64,000 nucleotides of DNA from assembly GCA_046297935.1 (NCBI GenBank), contig JBKBHA010000001.1, positions 1 through 64,000 on the forward strand, in the 5' to 3' direction. Each line of letters begins with the position of its first letter. Within the stretch, counting starts at the first letter, position 1. Shown in pieces: positions 45,948 to 54,438 of the stretch. This DNA comes from CAYMZZ01 sp046297935. GTDB taxonomy: Bacteria; Bacteroidota; Bacteroidia; Chitinophagales; Chitinophagaceae. The notes beneath the pieces are model-generated. The model saw only the letters and a list, made by a program, of their open reading frames with translations. It searched no databases and had not been told where the DNA came from. The translations under genes and the position numbers were made by a program.

Positions 45948-45967
45948 GGGTATAAATGAAAAAAATA

Positions 45968-45999
45968 GCAACGCCTCAGTTTTGGGACTGAAGCGTTGC
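45968..45999 (-). terminator. Terminator-like hairpin just upstream of greA
   Basis: On the minus strand GCAACGCTTCAGT pairs with ACTGAGGCGTTGC (one mismatch, 6-nt loop) and is followed by a T run broken by one A. It lies 43 bp after the 2-hydroxyacid dehydrogenase stop and 32 bp before greA. The simplest reading is the terminator of the upstream gene; an attenuator in a greA leader is also possible. Confidence 0.7.
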
Positions 46000-46042
46000 G
46001 ATGATTTGCACAAATGTAATAAACAAATTTTATTAAAAATCC

Positions 46043-46972
46043 TTAAAGTAGCGCTAATTTTTTCAGCAGCACCTCGGCCATGCCTTTGTAGGCCTCATGA
46101 CTGTATCCGGCAATATGCGGGGTAATCAACACGTTAGGTTGATTTAGCAGCCAGTTCAAATCAGCTTGTTCTTCGGCTGTATATGTGTCCAGTTTTTCGT
46201 TTTCCATCACATCAAGGCCTGCGCCTGCAATCTTATGTCCCTTTAAAGCCTTCAGTACTGCTGTCGTTTTCACTACCTTACCCCGGGAGGTATTCAGGAA
46301 CCAGGGCTTTTGCTGAAGGCTGTTGAAAAATGTCTCATCAGCTAAATGATAAGTCTCTTCAGTAAGGGGAAGGTGTACGCTGATCACCTCCGCATAGCGC
46401 GCAATCTGTTCCAGGCTGGCTTCTTTTACATTACCGCCGCCAAATCCAAATTTGTATTTATCGTATGCCAGTATGGTAACATCAAACGACTGGAGTCTTT
46501 TTGCAAAACTGCTACCTGTATGGCCAAACCCAATAATGCCAACTGTTTTACCCGACAACTCAGTGCCCCGGTTCTCATCGCGTAGCCAAAGCCCGTTTTT
46601 GATTTCCTGATGTGACCAGTTTAGACGGTTCATGAGGTTCAATAACATACCAATGGCGTGTTCAGCTACTGCATTTCTGTTTCCTTCAGGGCTGCTTACA
46701 CATAAAATACCTTTCGCGCTGGCATATACCGTATCAATTAGTTCCATGCCACTACCCAGTCTGCCGATCCATTTTAGCTTCTCAGCTTTTTGCAAAATAT
46801 GCTGATCAATCTTCAGTCGGGTTGTTACCACCAGGCCTTCCATTTCATTAATTTCCGCTTCCAGTTCTGCATAACTAATATCAGGTCTGTAAGCCACGTC
46901 GAATCCTGAGTATTCGAGGTGTTGTTGTAAAAATGGGTGTGCTTTCCCGGTTATTACTACTCTTTTCTTCAT
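46043..46972 (-). CDS. D-isomer-specific 2-hydroxyacid dehydrogenase (SerA-like)
   Basis: A 309-residue NAD-dependent dehydrogenase, the length of a short SerA/phosphoglycerate dehydrogenase without an ACT domain. The Rossmann motif is VGIIGFGHTGSSFAKRL, the conserved arginine lies in LNTSRGKVV, and the catalytic histidine is in ITPHIAGYSHEA. A role in serine synthesis is possible, but substrate-specific residues cannot be judged and other 2-hydroxyacids remain possible. It lies 7 bp downstream of rsmA on the same strand. Confidence 0.88.
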   Translation of the reverse strand: MKKRVVITGKAHPFLQQHLEYSGFDVAYRPDISYAELEAEINEMEGLVVTTRLKIDQHILQKAEKLKWIGRLGSGMELIDTVYASAKGILCVSSPEGNRNAVAEHAIGMLLNLMNRLNWSHQEIKNGLWLRDENRGTELSGKTVGIIGFGHTGSSFAKRLQSFDVTILAYDKYKFGFGGGNVKEASLEQIARYAEVISVHLPLTEETYHLADETFFNSLQQKPWFLNTSRGKVVKTTAVLKALKGHKIAGAGLDVMENEKLDTYTAEEQADLNWLLNQPNVLITPHIAGYSHEAYKGMAEVLLKKLALL

Positions 46973-46979
46973 GCTCGTG

Positions 46980-47732
46980 TTATCGCATTTTAAACGTTAG
47001 TGCAGCAAATTGGGCCACGGTCAATTGTTCTGCACGTTTTAGAAACAGGCTGTCTTCGAGTTCAGCCGGTTCAAAAAGCCCCCTCACGGCATTACGAAGT
47101 GTTTTTCTGCGTTGATTGAAAGCTGTTTTGACCAACAGAAAGAAATCTTTTTCAGAGCGCATCGGCACTATTTCGGTTCGCGGAGTGAGACGAATAACTC
47201 CACTCTTCACTTTGGGCGGTGGGTTGAAACAGTTTTCATGGACATCGAACAGGTATTCCACTTCAAAAAACGCCTGCACCAGTACCGACAGTACTCCATA
47301 CACTTTGTTACCAGAGGGAGCCGCTACCCGATGGGCTACTTCTTTTTGAAACATGCCAATCATTGCCTCCAGTTGATCCTTCCATTCCAGTACCCGAAAC
47401 AAAATCTGGGTGGAAATATTATACGGAAAATTGCCAACCAATGTAAAGTGCTGGCTAAAGGGAGCCGGTATATCGAGTATGGAACCCTCGATGAGGCGGC
47501 CGTTCAATGCCGGATATTCGCGTAACAGGAATTCCACCTTCTCATGGTCGAGCTCCACCGCCCTGAAATCGATATTTTCAATTTGAAGCAGGTGTTTTGT
47601 AAGAGCACCGCCTCCTGGTCCCACTTCCAGCAAACGATCAAATGGTCGCTCCTGCAAAGCAGACACAATTTTTCGACATATATTCTCATCCCTTAAAAAA
47701 TGCTGGCCCAGGGATTTTTTCAAGGTGTACAT
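46980..47732 (-). CDS. rsmA: 16S rRNA (A1518/A1519) dimethyltransferase
   Basis: A 250-residue RsmA/KsgA, which dimethylates two adjacent adenines in helix 45 of 16S rRNA during 30S assembly. The start KKSLGQHFLRDENI is the family hallmark, the SAM-binding loop is LLEVGPGGGALT, and the catalytic motif is NFPYNI. The C-terminal helical domain is present. Its 5' end lies 12 bp from the inverted arm of repeat element B, so the promoter must be inside or beyond the repeat. Confidence 0.95.
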   Translation of the reverse strand: MYTLKKSLGQHFLRDENICRKIVSALQERPFDRLLEVGPGGGALTKHLLQIENIDFRAVELDHEKVEFLLREYPALNGRLIEGSILDIPAPFSQHFTLVGNFPYNISTQILFRVLEWKDQLEAMIGMFQKEVAHRVAAPSGNKVYGVLSVLVQAFFEVEYLFDVHENCFNPPPKVKSGVIRLTPRTEIVPMRSEKDFFLLVKTAFNQRRKTLRNAVRGLFEPAELEDSLFLKRAEQLTVAQFAALTFKMR

Positions 47733-47744
47733 GTTGCGAAGATA

Positions 47745-48155
47745 GTGGAGAGGGGTGAGAGGTGAAAGGTGAGAGGTGAGAGGTGAGAGGTGAGAGGTGA
47801 GAGGCGTGAAACGTGAAACGTGAAAGGTGAGAGGTGAAAGGTGAGAGGGGAGAGGTGAGAGACGTGAAAGGTGAAACGTGAAACGTGAAACGTGAGAGGT
47901 GAAAGACGTGAAAGGTGAGAGTTGAGAGGTGAGAGGGTAGAGGGGGGAGGCTAACCTGTAATTTTCGTCAACTGCGAGGACAGGGATGTTGCTTTATCAG
48001 TAAGACCCGAGCGGTACAGGGTTTTCTGTTCCCACAGATAACACAGATTTGAACACAGATTTTCACAGATTTTCGTTTCACCTCTCACCTTTCACGTCTC
48101 ACGTCTCACGTTTCACGTCTCTCACCTCTCACCTCTCACCTCTCACCTTTCACCT
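47745..48155. repeat. Composite repeat element B (inverted heptamer arrays around a conserved core)
   Basis: The 410-bp gap between ruvC and rsmA (both minus strand) has the same plan as element A. One arm, about 47745-47945, holds some 25 degenerate units of GTGARAS on the plus strand. The other arm, about 48074-48155, has the inverted form. The core holds four CACAGAT units (48033-48070) next to GTTTTCTGTTCCC (48021-48033). On the minus strand this reads as ATCTGTG units followed by GGGAACAGAAAAC, the same as element A on the plus strand. The RuvC stop codon is inside the outer arm. Confidence 0.85.
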
Positions 48156-48718
48156 CCCCGCACCCTCCCCGGATTTTGCTTCAAAAACTCCTCCCAACCC
48201 TTCATCTTTCTGCTTTGCACCGTGGCAGGCAGGCGATGTGTTTGGAAATGGTGGCAGATGGCAATTGCTAATGCATCGGTTGCGTCGAAATAACGGGGTG
48301 CCTGCTGAAGTTTCAACATTTCAGCCAGCATTTTCCATACCTGCTCTTTTCCGGCATTTCCGTTGCCGGTAACCGACTGTTTTACTTTTCTTGGAGAATA
48401 TTCGGTTACCGGAATACCGGCGTGCATTGCTGCAGAAATAGCCACCCCTTGCGCCCGGCCCAGTTTGAGCATACTTTGAACGTTTTTTCCGAAAAAAGGT
48501 GCTTCAATTGCGAATTCGTCGGGCTGATGTAATTTGATGAGTTCCGTAATGCGGGTATGTATTTGCTGAAGACGCTGATAATGGTCGGTACGTGACGACA
48601 AACGCAGTACTTCCATTTCAACGAGACGTATCTGTTGAGAACGGGCTTCGATGATACTGTAGCCCATTAGCAATGTGCCCGGATCAATACCTAATATTTT
48701 TTTGCTCTGCTTTTCCAA
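48143..48718 (-). CDS. ruvC: Crossover junction endodeoxyribonuclease RuvC
   Basis: A 191-residue RuvC, the dimeric nuclease that cuts Holliday junctions with RuvAB. The four acidic catalytic residues are in place: D12 (ILGIDPGT), E72 (IEAPFFGKN), and D145 and D148 (FDATDALAIA). The last codons GAA AGG TGA are part of the heptamer array of element B, so the tail GRVRGGER may be repeat-encoded, just as in the MFS transporter ending at 25283. Catalytic function should not be affected. Confidence 0.95.
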   Translation of the reverse strand: MEKQSKKILGIDPGTLLMGYSIIEARSQQIRLVEMEVLRLSSRTDHYQRLQQIHTRITELIKLHQPDEFAIEAPFFGKNVQSMLKLGRAQGVAISAAMHAGIPVTEYSPRKVKQSVTGNGNAGKEQVWKMLAEMLKLQQAPRYFDATDALAIAICHHFQTHRLPATVQSRKMKGWEEFLKQNPGRVRGGER

Positions 48719-48812
48719 GGAGGGTTATTTTTACCGGATAATTTAATCAGCACACAACAACGATCCAAAGTGATGGAATGCGACGGGCAACAGACCATTT
48801 CAGAGCCGGTAT

Positions 48813-49874
48813 ATGCCTTTCAAAAATAGACATAAAAAGCTTATTCGGAATTTCATACGCTATTTCCTTGGGCCGTTCCTGTTTGTCTGGCTGTGTTTTT
48901 CCATTTACCATCAAATTCAGCAGCAGCCCAATCTCGAAAATAGCTGGAGCGCACTCCGGCAATCCCTGCAAAGCAGCTTGTGGTGGGTATTGCCGGCAAT
49001 GTTGATTGGCATGATGGCCAACTGGTCAATTGAATCGGTGAAATGGATGCTGGTCGTGCAACGCATACAGCCAATTCGTTTTTTTACTGCCTGCAAAGCT
49101 GTTTTGTCTGGTGTGTCCTTTTCTGTAACCACACCCAACAGGGTGGGGGAATACCTGGGTCGTGTGTTGTACATGAACGAGGGTAACCGGTTAAAAGCCA
49201 TCTCCCTTACCATAGCAGGCAGCATCAGCCAGTTGCTGGTAACGATCTGGATGGGTACTGTTTCGCTACAACTCCTACGAAATCGAATTGAATCTGCAGG
49301 ACTGGTTAGTTCGTTCTGGTTCGACTGGATATTTTGGGGCAGCTTTTCTACCGCTTTGATTTTAACACTCTTTTATTTCCGGATCAGGTTTCTGGTGCGC
49401 TGGGCCGATCGTCTGCCAGGTAGTAGCCGTTACGCGTGGCTGATAGAGGCTTTGGAGTCATTTGATGCAACGATCCTCTTGCAATTGCTGTCTTTATCTG
49501 CCGCCCGTTTCGTGCTGTTTATCATCCAAAACTGGCTTCTTTGTCGTTTATTCGATGTAGAAATTGGCTGGTGGCCTCTTTTTTGGACAGTGAGCCTGGG
49601 TTATCTGGTGATGGCAGCCATTCCGACGATCGCGCTTTTTACGGATCTCGGTCTTAGGGGTACAGTGAGTATTCAGTTGTTAGGGATGTATAGCAGCAAC
49701 CACCTGGGTATCGGGTTGGCCTCGGCCGGAATGTGGCTTATTAATTTGATCATACCGGCTCTGGCAGGTAGTTTGCTAATTTTGGGTATCGGCCGTTTTT
49801 TTAAAACCAACCGGGCGACGGCTTCGCCAGCGAAAGATGCCCCGCAGCTTATTAACGATGAGGAAGGCAATTAA
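48813..49874 (+). CDS. LPG-synthase-like (AglD/UPF0104) integral membrane protein
   Basis: A 353-residue membrane protein with about eight helices, matching the flippase-like domain of lysylphosphatidylglycerol synthases and the UPF0104/AglD family. Key family segment: GVSFSVTTPNRVGEYLGRVLYM. There is no C-terminal aminoacyl-transferase domain, so it is not a full MprF. Likely role is lipid or lipid-linked precursor handling in the inner membrane, but no substrate is known. It is followed after 9 bp by a DUF3108 gene. Confidence 0.85.
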   Translation: MPFKNRHKKLIRNFIRYFLGPFLFVWLCFSIYHQIQQQPNLENSWSALRQSLQSSLWWVLPAMLIGMMANWSIESVKWMLVVQRIQPIRFFTACKAVLSGVSFSVTTPNRVGEYLGRVLYMNEGNRLKAISLTIAGSISQLLVTIWMGTVSLQLLRNRIESAGLVSSFWFDWIFWGSFSTALILTLFYFRIRFLVRWADRLPGSSRYAWLIEALESFDATILLQLLSLSAARFVLFIIQNWLLCRLFDVEIGWWPLFWTVSLGYLVMAAIPTIALFTDLGLRGTVSIQLLGMYSSNHLGIGLASAGMWLINLIIPALAGSLLILGIGRFFKTNRATASPAKDAPQLINDEEGN

Positions 49875-49883
49875 TACTATAAA

Positions 49884-50702
49884 ATGGTGAACATGACAGG
49901 AATTTTGAAAGGATTAACGTTGGCATCGGTAGTGCTGATGGCATTTAGCCCCAAGGTGAATGCGCCCATCAACGATCAATGTGCTATTCGTAATACGGCT
50001 TTTAAAGCCGGCGAAAAAGTGTCAATGACGGTTTATTATGCCGTAGCCGGCGTATATGTAAATGCAGGAACAGCCACTTTTACGAACACACTGGAAACAA
50101 TGAATGGCAAACCGGTGTACCATATTGTTGGAGAAGGTCGTACTAATTCCTCCTATGACTTTTTGTACAAAGTGCGGGATAAGTACGAAACATACGTGGA
50201 TACAGCCAGCATGCAACCGCTAAAATTTATTCGCAATGTAGACGAAGGTGGATACAAGATCTACCAGAACGTTACTTTTAATAAAACTGCCAATACAGCC
50301 ATCACCAACGATGGAGTTTTTAAAGTACCGGAATGTGTACAGGACGTGGTAAGCGCGGTATTCTACGCTCGTAATGTTGACTTCTCAAAATTGAAGCCCA
50401 ACGATCGTATTATGTTCCCGATGTTTCTCGACAACCAGGTTTATAACATGTATATCCGCTACCTGGGAAGGGAAATAGTGAAAACCCGCTACGGCAAATT
50501 CCGCGCTATTAAGTTTAAACCCATGCTGATCAAGGGCACGATTTTTAAGGGCGGTGAAGATATGGAAGTGTGGGTGACCGATGATATGAACCGCATTCCG
50601 GTTCGTATTGAAAGCCCGATTGTGGTAGGCAAGGTAAAGATAGATATGATGAGTCACGAGAACCTGCGATATCCGCTGACTTCATTAGTAAAACGTCGTT
50701 AG
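49884..50702 (+). CDS. DUF3108 periplasmic/outer-membrane protein
   Basis: A 272-residue protein with an N-terminal hydrophobic signal segment (LTLASVVLMAFSPKVNA). The rest is beta-rich (FKAGEKVSMTVYYAVAGVYV, then VRDKYETYVDTASMQPLKF) and matches the DUF3108 family of unknown function, common downstream of membrane genes in Bacteroidota. ATG 49893 is an alternative start. It is the second gene of an operon with the membrane protein upstream. Confidence 0.85.
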   Translation: MVNMTGILKGLTLASVVLMAFSPKVNAPINDQCAIRNTAFKAGEKVSMTVYYAVAGVYVNAGTATFTNTLETMNGKPVYHIVGEGRTNSSYDFLYKVRDKYETYVDTASMQPLKFIRNVDEGGYKIYQNVTFNKTANTAITNDGVFKVPECVQDVVSAVFYARNVDFSKLKPNDRIMFPMFLDNQVYNMYIRYLGREIVKTRYGKFRAIKFKPMLIKGTIFKGGEDMEVWVTDDMNRIPVRIESPIVVGKVKIDMMSHENLRYPLTSLVKRR

Positions 50703-50715
50703 CAGCGTTGAACAC

Positions 50716-51579
50716 TCAAATTTCTGATAACTTAAAAAACTCTTTGGGCTTAATCCCTCTTTCAGTCATTTGTAACGTACAGCATTCGTAAGCGGCATCG
50801 TGCTCAAAGAATAAAATATAATCGTTTTCCAGTGCTTCCTTCAGGAAGCATTTTTTTTCTCCCAGAGTTGTGAGCGGAAACATGTCATAAGCCATCACAT
50901 AAGGGATGGGAATATGAGCAGCCGAGGGTAGCAGATCGGCCATGTATACGATGGTACGGTCCTTGTATGATAGCTGCGGCAACATCATACTTTCAGTATG
51001 GCCATCTACAAATCGAATACGAAACCCGGGAATTAGTTCGGCCTGATCCAGACTGTCGGGATTGCCGGCCGGTTGGCGACTAACAAAATTTAATTGACCA
51101 CTTTCCTGTATGGGCAGAATGTTTTCGCGAAGAAAAGATGCTTTTTCCCGCTCATTTGGCTGCGTCGCCCATTTCCAGTGTGCATCGTTACTCCAAAACT
51201 GCGCACGCGGAAATGCCGGAACCAACCGATCGCCATCCCGATTGATGGCGCCGCCACAATGGTCGAAATGGAGATGTGTCAGAAATACGTCGGTAATATC
51301 ATTTCGACTAAATCCATGTGCTGCCAGTGATGCATCGAGGCTGTGGTTTCCATGCAAATAATAGTGACTGAAGAATTTCTCATCCTGTTTATTGCCGATC
51401 CCGGTATCAATCAACAGCAGTCGTTCCCCATCTTCTACCAGCAAACAACGCATGGCCCAGGTGCACATGTTCTTATCATCGGATGGCACTAGTTTATTCC
51501 AGATTGTCTTCGGCACCACGCCGAACATAGCGCCGCCATCCAATTTGAAATTGCCGGTTTCAATGCTGTATAGATTCAT
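50716..51579 (-). CDS. Metallo-beta-lactamase-fold hydrolase
   Basis: A 287-residue MBL-fold enzyme with zinc-binding motif LTHLHFDHCGG and further ligands in RFVDGHTESM. The domain order and N-terminus resemble N-acyl homoserine lactonase/glyoxalase-like members. The substrate is unknown, and such calls often prove too specific. No signal peptide is seen. It is downstream of an MFS gene on the same strand, separated by repeat element C, and converges with the DUF3108 gene. Confidence 0.88.
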   Translation of the reverse strand: MNLYSIETGNFKLDGGAMFGVVPKTIWNKLVPSDDKNMCTWAMRCLLVEDGERLLLIDTGIGNKQDEKFFSHYYLHGNHSLDASLAAHGFSRNDITDVFLTHLHFDHCGGAINRDGDRLVPAFPRAQFWSNDAHWKWATQPNEREKASFLRENILPIQESGQLNFVSRQPAGNPDSLDQAELIPGFRIRFVDGHTESMMLPQLSYKDRTIVYMADLLPSAAHIPIPYVMAYDMFPLTTLGEKKCFLKEALENDYILFFEHDAAYECCTLQMTERGIKPKEFFKLSEI

Positions 51580-51614
51580 GGGGGATAACTAGTTGTTTCG
51601 TTGTGAAATTGTAT

Positions 51615-51730
51615 GAAATCTGCGTAAATCTGTGCAAATCTGTGGCAACTGAGTCGTTAACGCTCTTGGGAGTGTTCTGTGAGAACAGGCTTTCTGTTCC
51701 CACAGATTTGCACAGATTTTGACACAGATC
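51615..51730. repeat. Repeat element C (ATCTGTG arrays around a hairpin)
   Basis: Three ATCTGTG/ATCTGCG units at a 10-bp spacing (51618-51644) face three inverted CACAGAT units (51701-51729), forming a near-perfect inverted repeat of about 20 bp. Between them CTGTGAGAACAG (51677-51688) and CTGTTCCCACAG (51694-51705) form a 12-bp hairpin with one mismatch. The core TTTCTGTTCCC matches elements A and B. The right end overlaps the stop codon of the MFS gene at 51729. Confidence 0.8.
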
Positions 51731-53084
51731 ATACGGATGCTTTGCCTACCTGGGAACTATTCTCCACTTCTCTCATTCTTTGATTAAACGCTTTGCGTGC
51801 GTAGAGCAGTGCCAATAGTGCCACCACAAAAAACGATCCAAGCGCAATGATGCTGTTCCGGATATTATCTGTTTGTTCTTCTATATATGCAAATGCGAAG
51901 ATGCCGATTACAATAGCAATTTTTTCGGTTACGTCGTAGAAACTGAAAAACGAGGTGGTGTCCTGAGTGGCAGGAAGTAATTTACTATAAGTACTTCGGC
52001 TCATGCTTTGAATACCACCCATTACAAGTCCTACAATAGCCGCCAGTATGTAAAACTGAGTTTGATTCTGCACATAGTAACCACCAATACAGATCATCAC
52101 CCAAAGTATCACGGTTAGTGTAATCACCCACCAGCTTCCAATTTTTTTTGCAAGGCGACTCATGCCAATAGCACCAAAAATGGCTACCAGTTGAATAAGA
52201 ATGATCGTGAGCAGCAGTTTGGGTTCATCTTCCTGAGCAGTAAATAATTCCTTCTTCGCAAATCCCGCTGCAACGAGCATTACTGTTTGTACACCCATAC
52301 TGTACAGAAAAAAGCTCAGCAGGAAACGCTTTAGCGAAGGCATATGCGAAAGCTGGCGCCACACCAGTTGCAGCTCATGAAAGCCATTGACCAGCACATT
52401 TTTCTTCGATTGCCGCTCGGCTTTGCTGCTGAGAGGCATCGCCCTTAGCGTGATTTGTGCAAAGCCAAACCACCATAGTCCGGTCAATAAAAACGACATA
52501 CGTACTGGCACCGTTTCGTCAAGACCGCCGAGCCCAAACAGCTCGGGCTTCAGAATAATTATAAAGCAGATGGCCTGCAGCAGTACACTGCCAATATACC
52601 CCATTGAAAAGCCTTTTGCACTTATTCTGTCCTGATCTTCAGGAGCAGCGATGTCGGGCAAATAGGAGTTATAAAACACCAGGCTGCTCCAAAAGCCCAG
52701 GGCCGCAATGGAAAACGCAATGATACCAAACTCGATATTGTTTTTGGTAAACCAAAATAGCGCTATGCAGGCGGCTGATCCCACATAACAGAACCAGCGC
52801 AGCCAAACTTTTTTATTGCGGCGATAATCGGCAATCGAACTTAAAATAGGCGAGGTAATCGCCACCAGGAGAAATACCACCGCGAGGGCATAATTCTGTA
52901 GCGCAGTGTTGACAAAGCTACGTCCAAAGAACTTGACATAGGATATTTCGCCCGGTTGCCTGGCCGCTGTGATTCCTACATAATAAGCCGGAAAAATGGT
53001 GGACGTAATGACCAGGTTGTAGGCCGAATTGGCCCAGTCGTACATGGCCCATGCATTTACTACTTTTTTGGGAGCCGTAGGCAT
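51729..53084 (-). CDS. UMF1/Atg22-type MFS transporter
   Basis: A 451-residue membrane protein with about 12 helices. The N-terminus VVNAWAMYDWANSAYNLVI is the hallmark of the UMF1 family (related to yeast Atg22), as is MGGIQSMSRSTYSKLLP in the C-terminal half. Substrate unknown; Atg22 exports amino acids from the vacuole. The stop codon touches repeat element C. It follows uppP with a 48-bp gap. Confidence 0.9.
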   Translation of the reverse strand: MPTAPKKVVNAWAMYDWANSAYNLVITSTIFPAYYVGITAARQPGEISYVKFFGRSFVNTALQNYALAVVFLLVAITSPILSSIADYRRNKKVWLRWFCYVGSAACIALFWFTKNNIEFGIIAFSIAALGFWSSLVFYNSYLPDIAAPEDQDRISAKGFSMGYIGSVLLQAICFIIILKPELFGLGGLDETVPVRMSFLLTGLWWFGFAQITLRAMPLSSKAERQSKKNVLVNGFHELQLVWRQLSHMPSLKRFLLSFFLYSMGVQTVMLVAAGFAKKELFTAQEDEPKLLLTIILIQLVAIFGAIGMSRLAKKIGSWWVITLTVILWVMICIGGYYVQNQTQFYILAAIVGLVMGGIQSMSRSTYSKLLPATQDTTSFFSFYDVTEKIAIVIGIFAFAYIEEQTDNIRNSIIALGSFFVVALLALLYARKAFNQRMREVENSSQVGKASV

Positions 53085-53132
53085 ACCAAAGGTTTTGGTG
53101 GTTCAACAATACCGCGTTCCCTGCTTTTGCCA

Positions 53133-53954
53133 TTAACCAATTGCGCCCGTCAGCATCAAAACCAGAAGAATTAATCCGGCAATGATTCTATAGATGCCCC
53201 AGATTCGAAAGCCGTAACGCGTGAGGAAGTTAATAAAGAATTTGATGGCAATGATGGCCACAAAAAAAGCAGCCACATTTCCTCCGATAAAGGCATAGAG
53301 GTTCTGTTTGTTTTCAACGATCATCTCGTAGCCTTTATGCTTCACAGGTCCAGTACCCCATTCTTTCAGAAAAATAGAATAGACCGTCACCGCCAGCATC
53401 GTCGGCACCGCCAGAAAAAACGAGAACTCAGCTGCCAGTTTACGACTTAACTTTTGCTGCATGCCGCCAATGATAGAGGCAGCCGACCGGCTTACACCAG
53501 GCATCATGGCAAGGCATTGCCAAAACCCGATCACCATGGCCTTTGGTATTGAAAGTTGTTTTTCGCTGGTCACTTCAGGATCCTTAAACATCCGATCAAC
53601 GAACAACAATACAATGCCTCCCAACACCAGCACGATGGCAATGGGCAGCGGACTCTCGAGCAATGTTTCTATTTTTTCATTGAAGAGATAACCCAGAACA
53701 AGTGCCGGCATCACCGCAAGTGCCAGCTTCAGATAGAAGCGGATATTCTGAAAATTGAAGAATTTTTCCCAGTAAAGCACTACTACGGCCAGGATAGCTC
53801 CAAATTGAATGGATACCTGGAACATTTTTACATACTCATCTTCCTGAATTCCCAGCGCAGTGCTGGTAAAAATCATATGAGCCGTGGAGGAAACAGGAAT
53901 GAACTCAGTCAGTCCTTCTACGATGGCTATGAGAATCGCTTCAAAAAAATTCAT
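53133..53954 (-). CDS. uppP: Undecaprenyl-diphosphate phosphatase
   Basis: A 273-residue BacA/UppP, the integral membrane enzyme that recycles the lipid carrier of cell-wall synthesis by removing a phosphate. Family motifs are clear: VEGLTEFIPVSSTAH at the N-terminus and PGVSRSAASIIGG in the middle. It is downstream of DUF3098 and ftsX, a gene order common in Bacteroidota. Confidence 0.95.
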   Translation of the reverse strand: MNFFEAILIAIVEGLTEFIPVSSTAHMIFTSTALGIQEDEYVKMFQVSIQFGAILAVVVLYWEKFFNFQNIRFYLKLALAVMPALVLGYLFNEKIETLLESPLPIAIVLVLGGIVLLFVDRMFKDPEVTSEKQLSIPKAMVIGFWQCLAMMPGVSRSAASIIGGMQQKLSRKLAAEFSFFLAVPTMLAVTVYSIFLKEWGTGPVKHKGYEMIVENKQNLYAFIGGNVAAFFVAIIAIKFFINFLTRYGFRIWGIYRIIAGLILLVLMLTGAIG

Positions 53955-54051
53955 TAGCGCCGGAGAAATAAGTCAATTCGCAAACCTGCGACCCTCGAAA
54001 AGCCAGACTCTGGTCGCCACATTTACAAATTTTTAATTGAGCAAAAGGGTG

Positions 54052-54294
54052 TCAGGCTTTTTTCTTTTCGCGCTTGAAGATCGCGTAAATTTCAATCACC
54101 AGACCAGCTAAAATCAGCAGGGGAGCGATAGTGATCCGACGGGTGCTATACACTTCATCGGCCTGAAACACGTTGGGATCGTCGCTTTTGCCACCAGCCA
54201 TCAACAGCATACCCGCTGCAATCACCAATAGCCCTATCAGCATCCAGATATAGTTCTCGCGAGTAAACAGCGTGGGGTTTTGATTTTCAGCCAT
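54052..54294 (-). CDS. DUF3098 small membrane protein
   Basis: An 80-residue protein with two hydrophobic segments (YIWMLIGLLVIAAGMLLM and ITIAPLLILAGLVIEIYAIF) joined by a short loop with SDDPNVFQADEVYS. This is the DUF3098 family, typical of Bacteroidota and found between ftsX and uppP. Function unknown; association with cell division or envelope growth is suggested only by context. Confidence 0.88.
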   Translation of the reverse strand: MAENQNPTLFTRENYIWMLIGLLVIAAGMLLMAGGKSDDPNVFQADEVYSTRRITIAPLLILAGLVIEIYAIFKREKKKA

Positions 54295-54438
54295 GTTGGG
54301 TCATTTGAGTTGGCAAGATAGCTATTTTATTATTAGATACTAAGCCGTTTTGAAACGGTGGGCAGCCACAATGGCTTTTTTTCCAATTATTCAATTAGCT
54401 AATTTCCAAATTTGTTGAAAACGTACTTCGCGATAAGC

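Noticed and set aside
54351..54385. Terminator between ftsX and DUF3098
   Set aside because: The small hairpin AGCCA-CAA-TGGCT followed by T residues points along the plus strand, but both neighbouring genes are on the minus strand and no plus-strand gene ends there.
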